Assembly (NCBI RefSeq): GCF_014750655.1
Contig: NZ_JABBXD010000012.1
Location: forward strand, 1-64,000
Length of the DNA stretch: 64,000 nt
DNA from: Salinimonas profundi
Lineage (GTDB): Bacteria > Pseudomonadota > Gammaproteobacteria > Enterobacterales > Alteromonadaceae
Reading direction: 5' to 3'
In this document: positions 1 to 9,665 of the stretch, one piece after another
Numbering within the stretch: the first letter of the stretch is position 1
How the letters are laid out: each line of letters starts with the position of its first letter
Program-made: the position numbers and the translations under genes
Notes under the pieces: model-generated
Databases searched by the model: none
Seen by the model: the letters and a program-made list of their open reading frames with translations, nothing else
What the model was told of the DNA's origin: nothing

Positions 1-61
1 TGCGGTGCTATTTTCCCGGGCAGATTGGCACTGCTGTCTTGCGATGGGTTCCGCAGGGAGT

Positions 62-89
62 GCAGAGGGCGTTGCGCCACGCCCTCTGC
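62..89. repeat. Perfect 10-bp hairpin of unknown role
   Basis: Ten-base arms (62-71 and 80-89) are perfect reverse complements around an 8-base loop. The stem is GC rich. No T-run follows, so it is not a classical terminator on its own. It lies just before a second hairpin in the short region at the left edge of the window. No gene could be assigned to bases 1-226; a gene ending to the left of the window is possible. Confidence 0.6.
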
Positions 90-92
90 TTG

Positions 93-119
93 CTGGCCGT
101 CAACACGGCCAGGGCTTTT
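93..119 (+). terminator. Probable intrinsic terminator of a gene left of the window
   Basis: CTGGCCGT (93-100) pairs with ACGGCCAG (105-112) around a CAAC loop and is followed by GGCTTTT. The T-run is short. It would end a plus-strand transcript arriving from outside the window and converging on xseA. Confidence 0.45.
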
Positions 120-226
120 AAGTCATGAAAGGTAGCATTCAAGTATGAGCCTTAATAAAGACTGTCCGACAAAATATCCTTCTGATTGAAGGTCATCAGT
201 GAAAAATGTAGCCGAGGGGCCTTCGC

Positions 227-1579
227 TTAAATACGCCGTGTTCCTATCACCTGACTAACAATTTCACCATCAGTGACCCGTGTTGTAAGCGTCTCATCCC
301 GATGCACCTGCTCTACAGATGTAACCGGGGCCTTGTCGCGAAAGGTAATGCTATATCCCCGCGCCAGGGTCGATAAAGGACTGACTGACTGCAGTAATTG
401 CGCTGTGCTGGCCAACCGTTGTCTTTCGTTACGCAATTGCTTTTGCATCGCGCTGGTCAGCCGGTAATGCAGATTTTCTCGTTTATCGGTCAGCCTATTG
501 AGAATGGTACTTGGATCGTTAAGGTACAGACGGCTGGTTAACTGGTCATGTTGTCTGCGTTTGCCGCTTATGATTGTATCCATGCGATGCGCCAGCGACA
601 GATGCAGGCGGTCGACATGCTGAGATTGTGTCTGTAAACGATTGGACGGGTGGCAGGCTTTTAGCCGCTGCTGGAGCACACTGAGTTTGTTATGTTGCTG
701 TCGGAAATTTGCCAGCCATGCACGATTAAGTGCATTTATTCTCTGGCCAATCGTATCCAGTATCGTGGTGCTGTCCATGCTGAGTAGCTCAGCCCCGGCT
801 GAGGGGGTAGGCGCGCGCAGGTCGGCAACAAAATCAGCAATGGTCACGTCTATTTCATGGCCAACCGCACTCACGACAGGAAGCTTGCTTTGCCAGATTG
901 CATACGCCAGGCGCTCATCGTTAAAACACCACAAATCTTCCAGCGATCCACCGCCGCGGGTTAAGAGTATGACATCAACCTCTTGTCGTGCGTTAGCTTT
1001 ATCAAGTGCAGTGATCAACTGTGATGCTGCGGTTTCTCCCTGCACCATACTGGGATAAACAATAATCTGTGTCGCTGGACTGCGTCGCTTAAGCACCGTA
1101 AGTGCATCGTGCAGGGCCGCGCCGGTTGATGAGGTAATAATACCGATGCGGCGAATAAATGGCGGCAGGGCTTGTTTGGTATCACTGCTGAAGAGCCCTT
1201 CTGCACTAAGCTTTTGCTTCAGTGCCTCAAATTGTTGTTTAAGCTGGCCCTCACCATCACTTTCCAGGTGCTCTACGATGAGCTGATAGTCGCCACGAGG
1301 TTCGTACAATCCAACTGAGGCGCGAACCAGAACCTTGTCTCCCTCTTTAGGACGTTGGCGAACCGTGCGATTTGTATTTTTAAACATGGCAGCGCGCACC
1401 TGCGCTTTATTGTCTTTGAGGGTAAAGTACCAGTGACCGGATGCTGCGCAGACAAAATTTGACACTTCCGCCGAGAGCCATATCAGACCTATTTCGCCTT
1501 CCAGGATGGTTCTTGCCAGACGATTGAGCTTCGTCACAGAGAGAATTTGACGGCTTGTAGATGGGGTGGTGAATAGCAT
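227..1579 (-). CDS. xseA: Exodeoxyribonuclease VII large subunit
   Basis: Large subunit of exonuclease VII, which degrades single-stranded DNA to oligonucleotides in both directions together with several copies of XseB. At 450 residues it matches the usual length (about 450-460). The N-terminal OB-fold region (about residues 10-110, with the segment VSNFVCAASGHWYFTLKD) binds single-stranded DNA. The catalytic core follows with IGIITSSTGAALHD and the conserved TRGGGSLEDLWCFND and VGHEIDVTIADFVAD blocks (about 150-265), then a long helical coiled-coil C-terminus. The gene starts with ATG, ends near the left hairpins and is divergent from guaB, as in many gammaproteobacteria. xseB is not in the window. 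Confidence 0.97.
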   Translation of the reverse strand: MLFTTPSTSRQILSVTKLNRLARTILEGEIGLIWLSAEVSNFVCAASGHWYFTLKDNKAQVRAAMFKNTNRTVRQRPKEGDKVLVRASVGLYEPRGDYQLIVEHLESDGEGQLKQQFEALKQKLSAEGLFSSDTKQALPPFIRRIGIITSSTGAALHDALTVLKRRSPATQIIVYPSMVQGETAASQLITALDKANARQEVDVILLTRGGGSLEDLWCFNDERLAYAIWQSKLPVVSAVGHEIDVTIADFVADLRAPTPSAGAELLSMDSTTILDTIGQRINALNRAWLANFRQQHNKLSVLQQRLKACHPSNRLQTQSQHVDRLHLSLAHRMDTIISGKRRQHDQLTSRLYLNDPSTILNRLTDKRENLHYRLTSAMQKQLRNERQRLASTAQLLQSVSPLSTLARGYSITFRDKAPVTSVEQVHRDETLTTRVTDGEIVSQVIGTRRI

Positions 1580-1614
1580 GAAAAAAATTTCTTATTGATT
1601 GAAGGCAAATACAG

Positions 1615-1643
1615 TTTACCTGAAAGTGAAAAAACACTACAAT
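1615..1643 (+). promoter_or_regulatory. Sigma-70-type promoter for guaBA
   Basis: TTTACC (1615-1620), a 17-base spacer and TACAAT (1638-1643) match the -35/-10 consensus well. Transcription would start near 1650, giving a leader of about 30 bases. A Shine-Dalgarno AAAAGG sits at 1667-1672, nine bases before the guaB ATG. Confidence 0.65.
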
Positions 1644-1681
1644 TGCGCCGCAATTAACCCTCGACTAAAAGGTGTTGTTGC

Positions 1682-3151
1682 ATGCTCCGAATCGTTCAAG
1701 AAGCCCTGACTTTCGATGATGTGTTGCTGGTTCCCGGCCACTCAGAGGTTCTTCCACACACTGCGAACCTGCAGACTAAACTTACGCGCGATATCTCGCT
1801 CAATATCCCGATGATTTCTGCTGCCATGGATACGGTAACTGAAGCGCGTCTGGCTATAGCGCTGGCGCAAGAGGGTGGTATGGGGTTCATCCATAAAAAT
1901 ATGCAGGCTGAAGAGCAGGCCCGTCACGTTCGTGAAGTTAAAAAATACGAAAGTGGTGTGGTTTCTGACCCTGTAACTGTTTCTAAAGATACGCCCCTTG
2001 GCGAAGTTATTGGCCTGAGTAAGCAACTCGGGTATTCCGGCTTCCCCGTTACAGATGATCAGAACAACCTTATCGGCATCGTTACCGGCCGTGACATTCG
2101 TTTTGAAAACCGTCTGGAGCTGCCTGTTCATAAAGTGATGACCGGTAAAGACAAACTCGTCACTGTAAAAGAAGGCGCAAGCTCTGAGCAGGTACTGGAG
2201 CTGATGCATCACAACCGCATTGAGAAAATACTGGTCGTCGATGATGCATTTAAACTGACGGGCCTGATCACAGTAAAAGATTTCCAGAAAGCTGAAAGCA
2301 AGCCGAACGCCTGTAAAGATTCTTTGGGGCGTTTGCGCGTCGGTGCGGCTGTTGGTGTTGGCCCGGGTACCGATGAGCGTATTTCGCTATTGGTCGAGGC
2401 CGGTGTTGACGTGCTGTTGATTGATACCTCTCATGGTCATTCACAGGGCGTTATCGACCAGGTTAAAAAGGTGCGCCAGACCTATCCTGAGCTGCAGATT
2501 ATTGCTGGTAACGTCGCCACGGCTGCCGGTGCCAAGGCCCTGGTCGAAGCGGGCGTTGATGGTGTGAAAGTGGGTATCGGTCCGGGCTCAATTTGTACCA
2601 CTCGCATCGTTACCGGTGTGGGCGTGCCACAGATCAGTGCAGTATCTGATGCGGTAGACGCCTTAGAAGGTACAGGTGTTCCTATTATCGCCGATGGCGG
2701 TATTCGTTTTTCCGGTGATATTGCCAAAGCACTGGCTGCCGGCGCCAGCTGCGTTATGGTGGGCAGCATGTTGGCGGGGACTGAAGAGGCACCCGGTGAA
2801 GTTGAACTTTATCAGGGCCGTTATTTCAAATCCTATCGAGGCATGGGCTCGCTGGGCGCGATGAACCAGAAAAATGGCTCTTCAGATCGTTATTTCCAGG
2901 ACCCGGCTAACGCTGAAAAATTGGTGCCTGAGGGTATTGAAGGCCGTGTGGCATATAAGGGTCCTATCGCTAACATCATCCATCAGCAAATGGGTGGCTT
3001 GCGCTCAGCAATGGGCCTGACTGGTTGTGCAACGATTGATATTTTGCGCAATGAAGCCAAATTCGTGAAAGTCACCTCTGCCGGTATGGGTGAATCACAC
3101 GTGCATGATGTCAGCATCACTAAAGAAGCGCCTAACTACCGGTTAGGCTAA
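1682..3151 (+). CDS. guaB: Inosine-5'-monophosphate dehydrogenase
   Basis: Oxidises IMP to XMP with NAD+, the committed step of GMP synthesis, in the cytoplasm. At 489 residues it is standard bacterial length. A TIM barrel is interrupted by a pair of CBS domains (about residues 90-205). The catalytic loop GPGSICTTR carries the thioimidate-forming Cys at residue 305. The flap region near residue 400 has the expected RGMGS segment. The ATG at 1682 is preceded by AAAAGG. It is followed after 64 bases by guaA, so both steps from IMP to GMP are in one operon. Confidence 0.98.
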   Translation: MLRIVQEALTFDDVLLVPGHSEVLPHTANLQTKLTRDISLNIPMISAAMDTVTEARLAIALAQEGGMGFIHKNMQAEEQARHVREVKKYESGVVSDPVTVSKDTPLGEVIGLSKQLGYSGFPVTDDQNNLIGIVTGRDIRFENRLELPVHKVMTGKDKLVTVKEGASSEQVLELMHHNRIEKILVVDDAFKLTGLITVKDFQKAESKPNACKDSLGRLRVGAAVGVGPGTDERISLLVEAGVDVLLIDTSHGHSQGVIDQVKKVRQTYPELQIIAGNVATAAGAKALVEAGVDGVKVGIGPGSICTTRIVTGVGVPQISAVSDAVDALEGTGVPIIADGGIRFSGDIAKALAAGASCVMVGSMLAGTEEAPGEVELYQGRYFKSYRGMGSLGAMNQKNGSSDRYFQDPANAEKLVPEGIEGRVAYKGPIANIIHQQMGGLRSAMGLTGCATIDILRNEAKFVKVTSAGMGESHVHDVSITKEAPNYRLG

Positions 3152-3169
3152 CACTCTCTCGCTGTTTCT

Positions 3170-3190
3170 CAGGCTGGTTTCACCAGCCTG
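3170..3190 (+). promoter_or_regulatory. Intercistronic hairpin between guaB and guaA
   Basis: CAGGCTGG (3170-3177) and CCAGCCTG (3183-3190) form a perfect 8-bp stem around TTTCA. The downstream bases ATTCATTTCTATT are only moderately T rich. It could be a partial terminator or an mRNA-stabilising hairpin lowering guaA relative to guaB. Confidence 0.5.
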
Positions 3191-3215
3191 ATTCATTTCT
3201 ATTACGGGTAAAAAT

Positions 3216-4793
3216 ATGAGCAAAAATATTCATGACCAACGCATTCTAATACTGGATTTCGGTTCTCAGTATACGCAGCTGATAGCGCGCAGGGTGCGGG
3301 AGATTGGTGTTTATTGTGAGCTCTGGGCGTGGGACGTTACTGAAGAGCAAATTCGTGAATTTAATCCGCAGGGGATCATCCTGTCTGGCGGGCCTGAATC
3401 CGTTACCGAACTGGATTCACCCCGCGCACCAGATTATGTGTTTAATGCCGGTGTACCAGTACTTGGCGTATGCTACGGCATGCAGACAATGGCTGCTCAG
3501 TTAGGTGGCAGCGTGTTTGGCTCTAACAAACGCGAATTTGGTTACGCCCAGGTAGAAGTGCTTAAACCGTGCCCGCTGCTGGACAAAATTGAAGATCATA
3601 TTGGTGCAAATGGTAATGCGCTGATGGATGTCTGGATGAGTCACGGCGATAAGGTAGAGTCTATTCCGCCAGGTTTCATCACGACTGCACATACACCTTC
3701 GTGTCCGCATGCAGCGATGTATAACGAAGAAAAGCAGTTCTACGGTGTGCAATTCCACCCTGAGGTCACACATACTCGTCAGGGCATGCGTTTGCTGACG
3801 CATTTCATCACAGACATCTGTCAGTGCGAAAAATTGTGGACCGCCGAGGCCATTATTGAAGATGCGGTGAGCCGCATCAAAGAAACAGTAGGCAAAGATC
3901 GGGTGATCCTGGGTCTGTCAGGTGGCGTTGACTCGTCGGTTGTGGCCATGCTGGTACACCGTGCTGTGGGTGAACAGCTTACCTGTGTATTTGTCGATAA
4001 TGGTTTACTGCGCCTGAATGAAGGTCAACAGGTTATGGACATGTTTGGTGACCACTTCGGCCTGAATATCATCAAAGTGGATGCCGAAGATCGCTTTTTA
4101 GACGCACTGGAAGGCGTTGATGATCCGGAAGCAAAACGTAAGATTATCGGTAACCAGTTTGTTTACGTTTTTGATGAGGAAGCCAGCAAACAGGTAGACG
4201 CCAAATGGCTGGCACAGGGAACGATTTATCCGGATGTGATTGAGTCAGCCGGCTCGGCAACCGGTAAAGCGCATGTGATCAAGTCTCATCACAATGTGGG
4301 AGGACTGCCAGAAGACATGAAGATGGGGCTGGTTGAGCCGTTGCGTGAACTGTTCAAAGATGAAGTACGCAAAATTGGTCTTGAGCTGGGCTTGCCCTAC
4401 GATATGCTTTATCGCCACCCGTTCCCTGGTCCGGGTCTGGGCGTGCGTGTTCTGGGTGAAGTGAAAAAGGAATATTGCGATCTGCTGCGTAAAGCAGATG
4501 CAATCTTTATTGAGGAGCTTCATGCCGCTGACTTGTATCATAAGGTCAGTCAGGCGTTTACCGTATTTCTACCGGTACGTTCTGTCGGGGTAATGGGCGA
4601 TGCGCGTAAGTATGACTGGGTGGTATCACTGCGCGCGGTTGAGACCATCGACTTTATGACGGCGCACTGGGCGAACCTGCCTTACGACTTTTTAGGCCGG
4701 GTTTCGAACCGTATTATCAACGAGATAGATGGTATTTCACGTGTGGTTTACGATATTTCCGGTAAGCCGCCTGCGACGATTGAGTGGGAATAA
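3216..4793 (+). CDS. guaA: GMP synthase (glutamine-hydrolysing)
   Basis: Converts XMP to GMP with ATP and glutamine. 525 residues, the normal length. The N-terminal class I glutamine amidotransferase has the nucleophile Cys86 in GVCYGMQ and the His/Glu pair in FHPEVTHT. The ATP-pyrophosphatase domain carries the P-loop LSGGVDSSV (about 231-239). The C-terminal dimerisation domain ends in KPPATIEWE. It is the second gene of the guaBA operon and ends before a strong intrinsic terminator. Confidence 0.98.
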   Translation: MSKNIHDQRILILDFGSQYTQLIARRVREIGVYCELWAWDVTEEQIREFNPQGIILSGGPESVTELDSPRAPDYVFNAGVPVLGVCYGMQTMAAQLGGSVFGSNKREFGYAQVEVLKPCPLLDKIEDHIGANGNALMDVWMSHGDKVESIPPGFITTAHTPSCPHAAMYNEEKQFYGVQFHPEVTHTRQGMRLLTHFITDICQCEKLWTAEAIIEDAVSRIKETVGKDRVILGLSGGVDSSVVAMLVHRAVGEQLTCVFVDNGLLRLNEGQQVMDMFGDHFGLNIIKVDAEDRFLDALEGVDDPEAKRKIIGNQFVYVFDEEASKQVDAKWLAQGTIYPDVIESAGSATGKAHVIKSHHNVGGLPEDMKMGLVEPLRELFKDEVRKIGLELGLPYDMLYRHPFPGPGLGVRVLGEVKKEYCDLLRKADAIFIEELHAADLYHKVSQAFTVFLPVRSVGVMGDARKYDWVVSLRAVETIDFMTAHWANLPYDFLGRVSNRIINEIDGISRVVYDISGKPPATIEWE

Positions 4794-4841
4794 TCCGCTA
4801 ACCCAAAGATTAGTAAATTCGGTCAATATGATGTGACCATG

Positions 4842-4871
4842 AAAAAAAAGCGCCTTATCGGCGCTTTTTTT
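4842..4871. terminator. Intrinsic terminator after guaA
   Basis: GCGCC/GGCGC stem with a TTATC loop, flanked by an A-run and a T-run, so it can work in both directions. It ends the guaBA transcript. Confidence 0.85.
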
Positions 4872-4976
4872 ATGCGATCAAACGTAACTGCACTGCGTAG
4901 AACATAGAGTATGTCATGATATTTACGCGTTGTTTTCATCATCTGAATTCCTCTATATCAACAAAGGACCCTATTT

Positions 4977-5999
4977 ATGCTGGCTATTGGATACAAACAG
5001 GCTTCTCCTGAACTTCACGACAATGCACTGTCACTGATTAATATCGCTAAACCGACACCCGCCGGGCGCGACTTGCTGGTCAGGGTCTCAGCCGTGTCCG
5101 TTAATCCGGTGGATACCAAGATACGCAGTACGGCAGAACCTGAGGCCGATGAGTTTAAAATTCTTGGCTGGGATGCCGTGGGTATCGTAGAGGAAGTGGG
5201 GAGCGACTGTGATTTATTTAAACCCGGTGACCGCGTCTATTATGCCGGAGATATATCGCGTCCCGGTAGTAATGCTGAATATCAGTTGGTCGACGAGAGA
5301 ATTGTTGGCCATGCCCCTTCCACGCTCACTGATGCACAGGCCGCAGCAATCCCCCTTACGGCACTTACCGCATGGGAGCTGTTGTTTAGCCGACTGGAGG
5401 TGCCAGCCAAAACCACTGATAAGGTGTTACTCATCGTAGGGGGCGCCGGCGGCGTGGGCTCGATGATGACCCAACTGGCCAAACAGCTGACGTCGCTGAC
5501 TATTGTCAGTACCGCCTCAAGAGAAGAAACCATCGAGTGGGCGCAAAAAATGGGCGCCGATCATGTCATCAACCACCACAAACCACTTGCTGATGAGCTT
5601 AAGCGGATAGGGATTGCGCAGGTGGATTACGTAGCGAGTCTTACCCATACCGATTCACACTTTTCATCGCTCGTCGACATTCTGAAACCGCAAGGCAAGC
5701 TTGGATTGATAGATGATCCGCAGAGTCTGGATGTTACGGCGCTGAAGAAAAAAAGCCTCTCTTTGCACTGGGAGTTTATGTACACCCGGTCGTTGTTTAA
5801 TACTGAGGATATCGCGCAGCAGCATCACATACTTAATCGGGTGGCGCGCCTGCTTGATGATAAAACATTGCAGACCACACTTGGTGAGCACCTGGGAAGT
5901 ATCAGCGTCGAAAATCTTATTCACGCGCATAAGATACTTGAGTCGCATAAGGCCAGAGGAAAACTGGTACTGGAAGGTTTTGAAGAGGCCAAAGGGTAA
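4977..5999 (+). CDS. Zinc-free MDR-family oxidoreductase (quinone-reductase-like)
   Basis: Medium-chain dehydrogenase/reductase of 340 residues. The N-terminal GroES-like domain contains the family signature around VNPVDTKIR. The Rossmann domain has the dinucleotide-binding motif VGGAGGVGSMM (about residues 153-163). The Cys/His zinc ligands of true alcohol dehydrogenases are absent, which places it with the NADPH:quinone reductase or zinc-binding-alcohol-dehydrogenase-like branch. The natural substrate cannot be read from sequence; quinones or reactive enals are typical for relatives. It stands alone between the guaA terminator and the chemotaxis gene. Confidence 0.85.
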   Translation: MLAIGYKQASPELHDNALSLINIAKPTPAGRDLLVRVSAVSVNPVDTKIRSTAEPEADEFKILGWDAVGIVEEVGSDCDLFKPGDRVYYAGDISRPGSNAEYQLVDERIVGHAPSTLTDAQAAAIPLTALTAWELLFSRLEVPAKTTDKVLLIVGGAGGVGSMMTQLAKQLTSLTIVSTASREETIEWAQKMGADHVINHHKPLADELKRIGIAQVDYVASLTHTDSHFSSLVDILKPQGKLGLIDDPQSLDVTALKKKSLSLHWEFMYTRSLFNTEDIAQQHHILNRVARLLDDKTLQTTLGEHLGSISVENLIHAHKILESHKARGKLVLEGFEEAKG

Positions 6000-6135
6000 C
6001 AACAAAGCGCACTGGTTGAAGGCGCTCGTTGGCAGCGTCTTCAACATAGAGTGTCATTTTCTCCCACTGTAAAAAAATTGACATAAAAATAGCATTTAAT
6101 ACGGGTCTTGCTGTTTTTTTTACAGGGAAAACGCT

Positions 6136-7755
6136 GTGCAATATACCAGTATAAGTCGTCTGGTTATGACGCCCGTGTTAATGGCACTGATTATATTGGT
6201 GCTGCTAAACGCCGCCTCCATTTATAAATCCTTTTCGCTGCTGTCTCACTTCGACGATTTGGAAAATACGCTGGTCACATCAGAGCGCAGAGTAAATACC
6301 GCACTGTCCGCTTTTAAAACACAGGTTCAGGAGTGGAAGAACGTACTTCTGCGTGGTAGTGACGAAAAAGATCGCAAGAAATACTGGATCCGTTTTCAGC
6401 AACGTGAAGCGCAAATTACCCAAATACTTAGCGAGCTTCAGCGCAGCGACGCGATCAGTGACAAAGCAAAATCACATATAGCACGCTTTCTTGATGCTCA
6501 CTCAACCATGGCGCAGAAATATCGCGAAGGGTATGCATTGTTCGTTGAGTCAGACTTCAACCCTCAGATCGGGGACATTGCAGTAAGGGGTATCGACCGT
6601 GAGCCGGCCCAGTTATTGGCCGAAATCGCGCAGGATATTGCAGTACAATCCCAATATGCCTACGGCAACCTCAAAACCAGCACCTCGCAAACCCTGTGGA
6701 TGATTCTCATCGGAACAGTACTACTGAGTCTGGTTTGTGTTTTTTACGTGGTATATCGGTTAAGAAATCAGGTCATAAGGCCGGTTAAAAATATGGCTCA
6801 GTGTTTATCAGCCCTGGCCGGAAGTCGCTATGATTATCAGCTTGATTATCACAGTGAACACGAACTGGGCGTACTGGCGGACTCAACGCGCGCGCTGCAA
6901 CAGAAACTGAGAACTTCCGTAGCCAGCCTTCAGGCTGCAGAGCAACAAATGGATGAGGCATTAGTAACCCTGACTGGCGTTAGTGAAGCGATTAAGCATG
7001 GCGCTGATGAGCAGCATGATTCCAGCCGCTCTCTTGAATCCAGCACTGATGCATTGCGCGGTATTGCGCAGAATCTGGTGACCATAACCAGTCAGGTTGC
7101 CATAGCCACAGAGCAGTCACAGCAGCTTGTTGGCCAGTGCTATAAAACGTTTGAGAAGGCCAATGAGGGTTTTCATCAACTGGCCCGAACGGTCAGCCAC
7201 TCTGCCGCTACAGTCAATCAGTTACAAAGCCGCAGTGCTAATATCCTAAAAGTGGTGAATGTGATTAATGAAATCGCTGATCAAACCAACCTGCTAGCGC
7301 TCAATGCTGCTATTGAAGCGGCCCGGGCCGGTGAGCATGGCCGGGGGTTTGCCGTTGTGGCTGATGAGGTCCGTGCATTGGCAGCCAAAACGCAACAGTC
7401 GACGCGGGAAATTAACGATATTCTTAGCGCATTTGAGAGTGAATCACACAAAGCGGTGAATGTGATGGAGCAGGGTAAGGCGCTTTCAGACGCCAATGCT
7501 GAGGAGTCATCTGACGCGCTGCGCACACTCAACGAGGTGGTTGGGCACATCCGCGAAACCGCCAGTGTGGTTGAAGCGCTCAACAGTACTGCTGATGAGC
7601 AGGGCAGGGTACTTGCTGATGTCGAACGGGTTATTGCGCAGGTGGTGCGCTCTTCTGAGCATTATCATGCCCTCTCTCAGCGCAATGATATATCGACCAG
7701 CATGCAGGCGATGTCAGCGAATGTTGAAAAAGTCGTGGCAGCGTTGACCCGCTAG
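6136..7755 (+). CDS. Methyl-accepting chemotaxis protein
   Basis: Transmembrane chemoreceptor of 539 residues. TM1 is near residues 12-32, followed by a helical periplasmic sensor of about 150 residues, TM2 near 184-205 and a HAMP domain (about 206-260). A long coiled-coil signalling domain has the near-invariant hairpin tip from about residue 377 ([20 protein letters not shown]). The start is GTG with AGGGA nine bases upstream; no nearby ATG fits. No chemotaxis kinase genes are adjacent, so it is an orphan receptor signalling to CheA/CheW encoded elsewhere. The ligand is unknown; a helical-bundle sensor of this size is compatible with small organic ligands. Confidence 0.95.
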   Translation: MQYTSISRLVMTPVLMALIILVLLNAASIYKSFSLLSHFDDLENTLVTSERRVNTALSAFKTQVQEWKNVLLRGSDEKDRKKYWIRFQQREAQITQILSELQRSDAISDKAKSHIARFLDAHSTMAQKYREGYALFVESDFNPQIGDIAVRGIDREPAQLLAEIAQDIAVQSQYAYGNLKTSTSQTLWMILIGTVLLSLVCVFYVVYRLRNQVIRPVKNMAQCLSALAGSRYDYQLDYHSEHELGVLADSTRALQQKLRTSVASLQAAEQQMDEALVTLTGVSEAIKHGADEQHDSSRSLESSTDALRGIAQNLVTITSQVAIATEQSQQLVGQCYKTFEKANEGFHQLARTVSHSAATVNQLQSRSANILKVVNVINEIADQTNLLALNAAIEAARAGEHGRGFAVVADEVRALAAKTQQSTREINDILSAFESESHKAVNVMEQGKALSDANAEESSDALRTLNEVVGHIRETASVVEALNSTADEQGRVLADVERVIAQVVRSSEHYHALSQRNDISTSMQAMSANVEKVVAALTR

Positions 7756-7806
7756 GCGGTTAGTGTCATCGTGTCAATATTCGTCTGATATGTCATTGGA
7801 GAGGAT

Positions 7807-8742
7807 TTGACTGCTACGATCCCACTCATCTTTCATCCGGTTTACAGTCAGCTTTCATTGCCTGCCAGGCACCGGTTTCCTATCGATAAATATCAGGGGA
7901 TATATGATGCGCTGCGCCTGCGCGGCGTATCGCAACAGGCATTCATTACCCCTGAACCGGTGACACCAGACATCCTCAATGATCATTTTTGTAACGAATA
8001 CGTTTCGGCCCTCATTCACGGACAGCTTGATGCCAAAGCGATGCGGCGGATTGGCTTTCCCTGGTCACAGCAGCTGATTCGCCGTACGTTGCGAGCTGTG
8101 GGAGGCACTTGCGAAACAGCCAGACAAGCACTGCAACATGGCGTTGCGCTGAATTTAACCGGCGGCTATCACCATGCGTTTTTTGATGCAGGCTCGGGGT
8201 TTTGTCTATTTAACGATCTGTATGTTGCTGCGCGTCAGATGCAACAAAATCCGCAGGTGGATAATGTGCTTATCATTGATTGCGACGTGCACCAGGGCGA
8301 TGGCACTGCGGCGCTGGCTGCACACAATCCGTCTATTTTTACCTTATCGCTTCATGGTGAGAAAAACTTTCCTTATCGCAAGCAAATCTCCGATCTGGAT
8401 ATCGGTTTACCCAAACACTGCAAAGACGATGAATATCTGACAACGCTGGAAGAAGCGCTACAGGTCGCTTTTCGCTGCTTTAATCCTGATGCGGTCATTT
8501 ACGATGCGGGCGTCGATGTGCATATCAATGATGATTTAGGGCTATTGGATATTTCAACCGAAGGGGTGCTGGCCCGCGATTCGTTTGTATTTGAACTGTG
8601 TCGCGAAAAGGGGCTACCTGTGGCGGCTGTGATCGGGGGCGGTTATCAGCGCGATATTGCCGCTCTGGTAGATGTTCATCTCCAGTTGTACAAAGCCGCT
8701 GGCGTTATCAACCAGCCATCGGCTTACAGGAACATCAGCTGA
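7807..8742 (+). CDS. Histone deacetylase-fold amidohydrolase
   Basis: 311-residue member of the arginase/deacetylase superfamily, the bacterial group close to class IV (HDAC11-type) deacetylases. Visible active-site parts are the HH pair at 122-123, the zinc ligands in DCDVHQGDG (Asp160, His162), Asp237 in DAGVDVH and the transition-state Tyr280 in GGGY. All catalytic residues are therefore present. Bacterial relatives remove acyl groups from small molecules, polyamines or protein lysines; the substrate here is unknown. The start is TTG with GGAGAGG just upstream. Its 3' end overlaps the convergent pldA by 19 bases. Confidence 0.9.
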   Translation: MTATIPLIFHPVYSQLSLPARHRFPIDKYQGIYDALRLRGVSQQAFITPEPVTPDILNDHFCNEYVSALIHGQLDAKAMRRIGFPWSQQLIRRTLRAVGGTCETARQALQHGVALNLTGGYHHAFFDAGSGFCLFNDLYVAARQMQQNPQVDNVLIIDCDVHQGDGTAALAAHNPSIFTLSLHGEKNFPYRKQISDLDIGLPKHCKDDEYLTTLEEALQVAFRCFNPDAVIYDAGVDVHINDDLGLLDISTEGVLARDSFVFELCREKGLPVAAVIGGGYQRDIAALVDVHLQLYKAAGVINQPSAYRNIS

Positions 8743-9647
8743 AAGCCGATACCGACTCTTTCCTGAGAGCGATCGTAATCAATCAGCGAGTCACCGTAGC
8801 CGTTAAAGTACTGCACCAGCAATTCGTAGCGATCAGAGAGTGGATAGGTCAGGTTCAGCTCAATACTGCCGCGGTTAGTGTCAAAACTAAGATTATTGCG
8901 CAGACGGGCCAGAAGTTTGAAATTGGCAATCTTTGTGCCGTAGCCAAACTCAGCCCGGCCGTAATAGTCTTGGATATTAGGATTGTCATCACCGGAGGGG
9001 TCTTCAGGGCTGGCTTTTTCGTCCTCGGGAATTCGATACCAGGTTTTCAGATAATAGATGTCTTCGTAATCGGAAAATAGCATGGTGGCGTAGATGCGAT
9101 TCCAACTGCGAGAGCGCAGTCCGCTCTGGCCGTTTGACATGTGGTTGAATCCAACCTGAAATGCATTGAAATCATAGCCAAGAAAAGTAATGTCAGCTTC
9201 CTGCTGATAAAAAACCTCCGGCTCGTAATTGGTTTCCCTGAACGGTTTAGAGACTTCACTGTTATAAAGTTGCCAAAACGAGGTCAGCGTAAAGCCAACA
9301 TAAACGCCGTCGACGGATTCTTCCTCCAGATAAACCGGTAACTTAACGCTGACCTGAAATTTCGCTTCCTTATTGTCGACGTTATCAATGGTGAGCTCTT
9401 CATTACCCAGCGCGTTTGGATTAGTGACATACGTAAGCGGTAAAACAAAGTTGGGGTGATGCTGTGTTATTACGAACAGGTTATCCAGCGCTTTTCGGTC
9501 GGCTTTGAAGCGCGTACTCAGAATGCTGGGCGCATCCTTAGCCACTTCAGTTTCTTCGGTAGTGCCCGAATTTTTTTGTTGGGCGTGAGTCAACGCAGCA
9601 CTTAAACTCAGTGCAACGCACAACCAGGTGCGCAGAGCAAATTTCAC
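8724..9647 (-). CDS. pldA: Outer-membrane phospholipase A1
   Basis: Outer-membrane beta-barrel phospholipase A (OMPLA), which hydrolyses phospholipids misplaced in the outer leaflet and is activated by calcium-dependent dimerisation. 307 residues with a signal peptide ending about ALTHA (residue 22). The catalytic motif is FNHMSNGQ with His169 and Ser171; Asn183 in SWNRIY completes the triad. Alternating hydrophobic strands and a C-terminal aromatic/hydrophobic end (QLMFL) support barrel insertion. It is the last gene of the minus-strand run trmO-proS-MBL-pldA and lies 18 bases after the MBL hydrolase. Confidence 0.93.
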   Translation of the reverse strand: MKFALRTWLCVALSLSAALTHAQQKNSGTTEETEVAKDAPSILSTRFKADRKALDNLFVITQHHPNFVLPLTYVTNPNALGNEELTIDNVDNKEAKFQVSVKLPVYLEEESVDGVYVGFTLTSFWQLYNSEVSKPFRETNYEPEVFYQQEADITFLGYDFNAFQVGFNHMSNGQSGLRSRSWNRIYATMLFSDYEDIYYLKTWYRIPEDEKASPEDPSGDDNPNIQDYYGRAEFGYGTKIANFKLLARLRNNLSFDTNRGSIELNLTYPLSDRYELLVQYFNGYGDSLIDYDRSQERVGIGFQLMFL

Positions 9648-9665
9648 AGTCGTTATCCTTTAGCT

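Noticed and set aside
1..61. Possible 3' end of a protein-coding gene at the left edge
   Set aside because: All three plus-strand frames stay open for some distance but show no recognisable family and the fragment is too short to assign.
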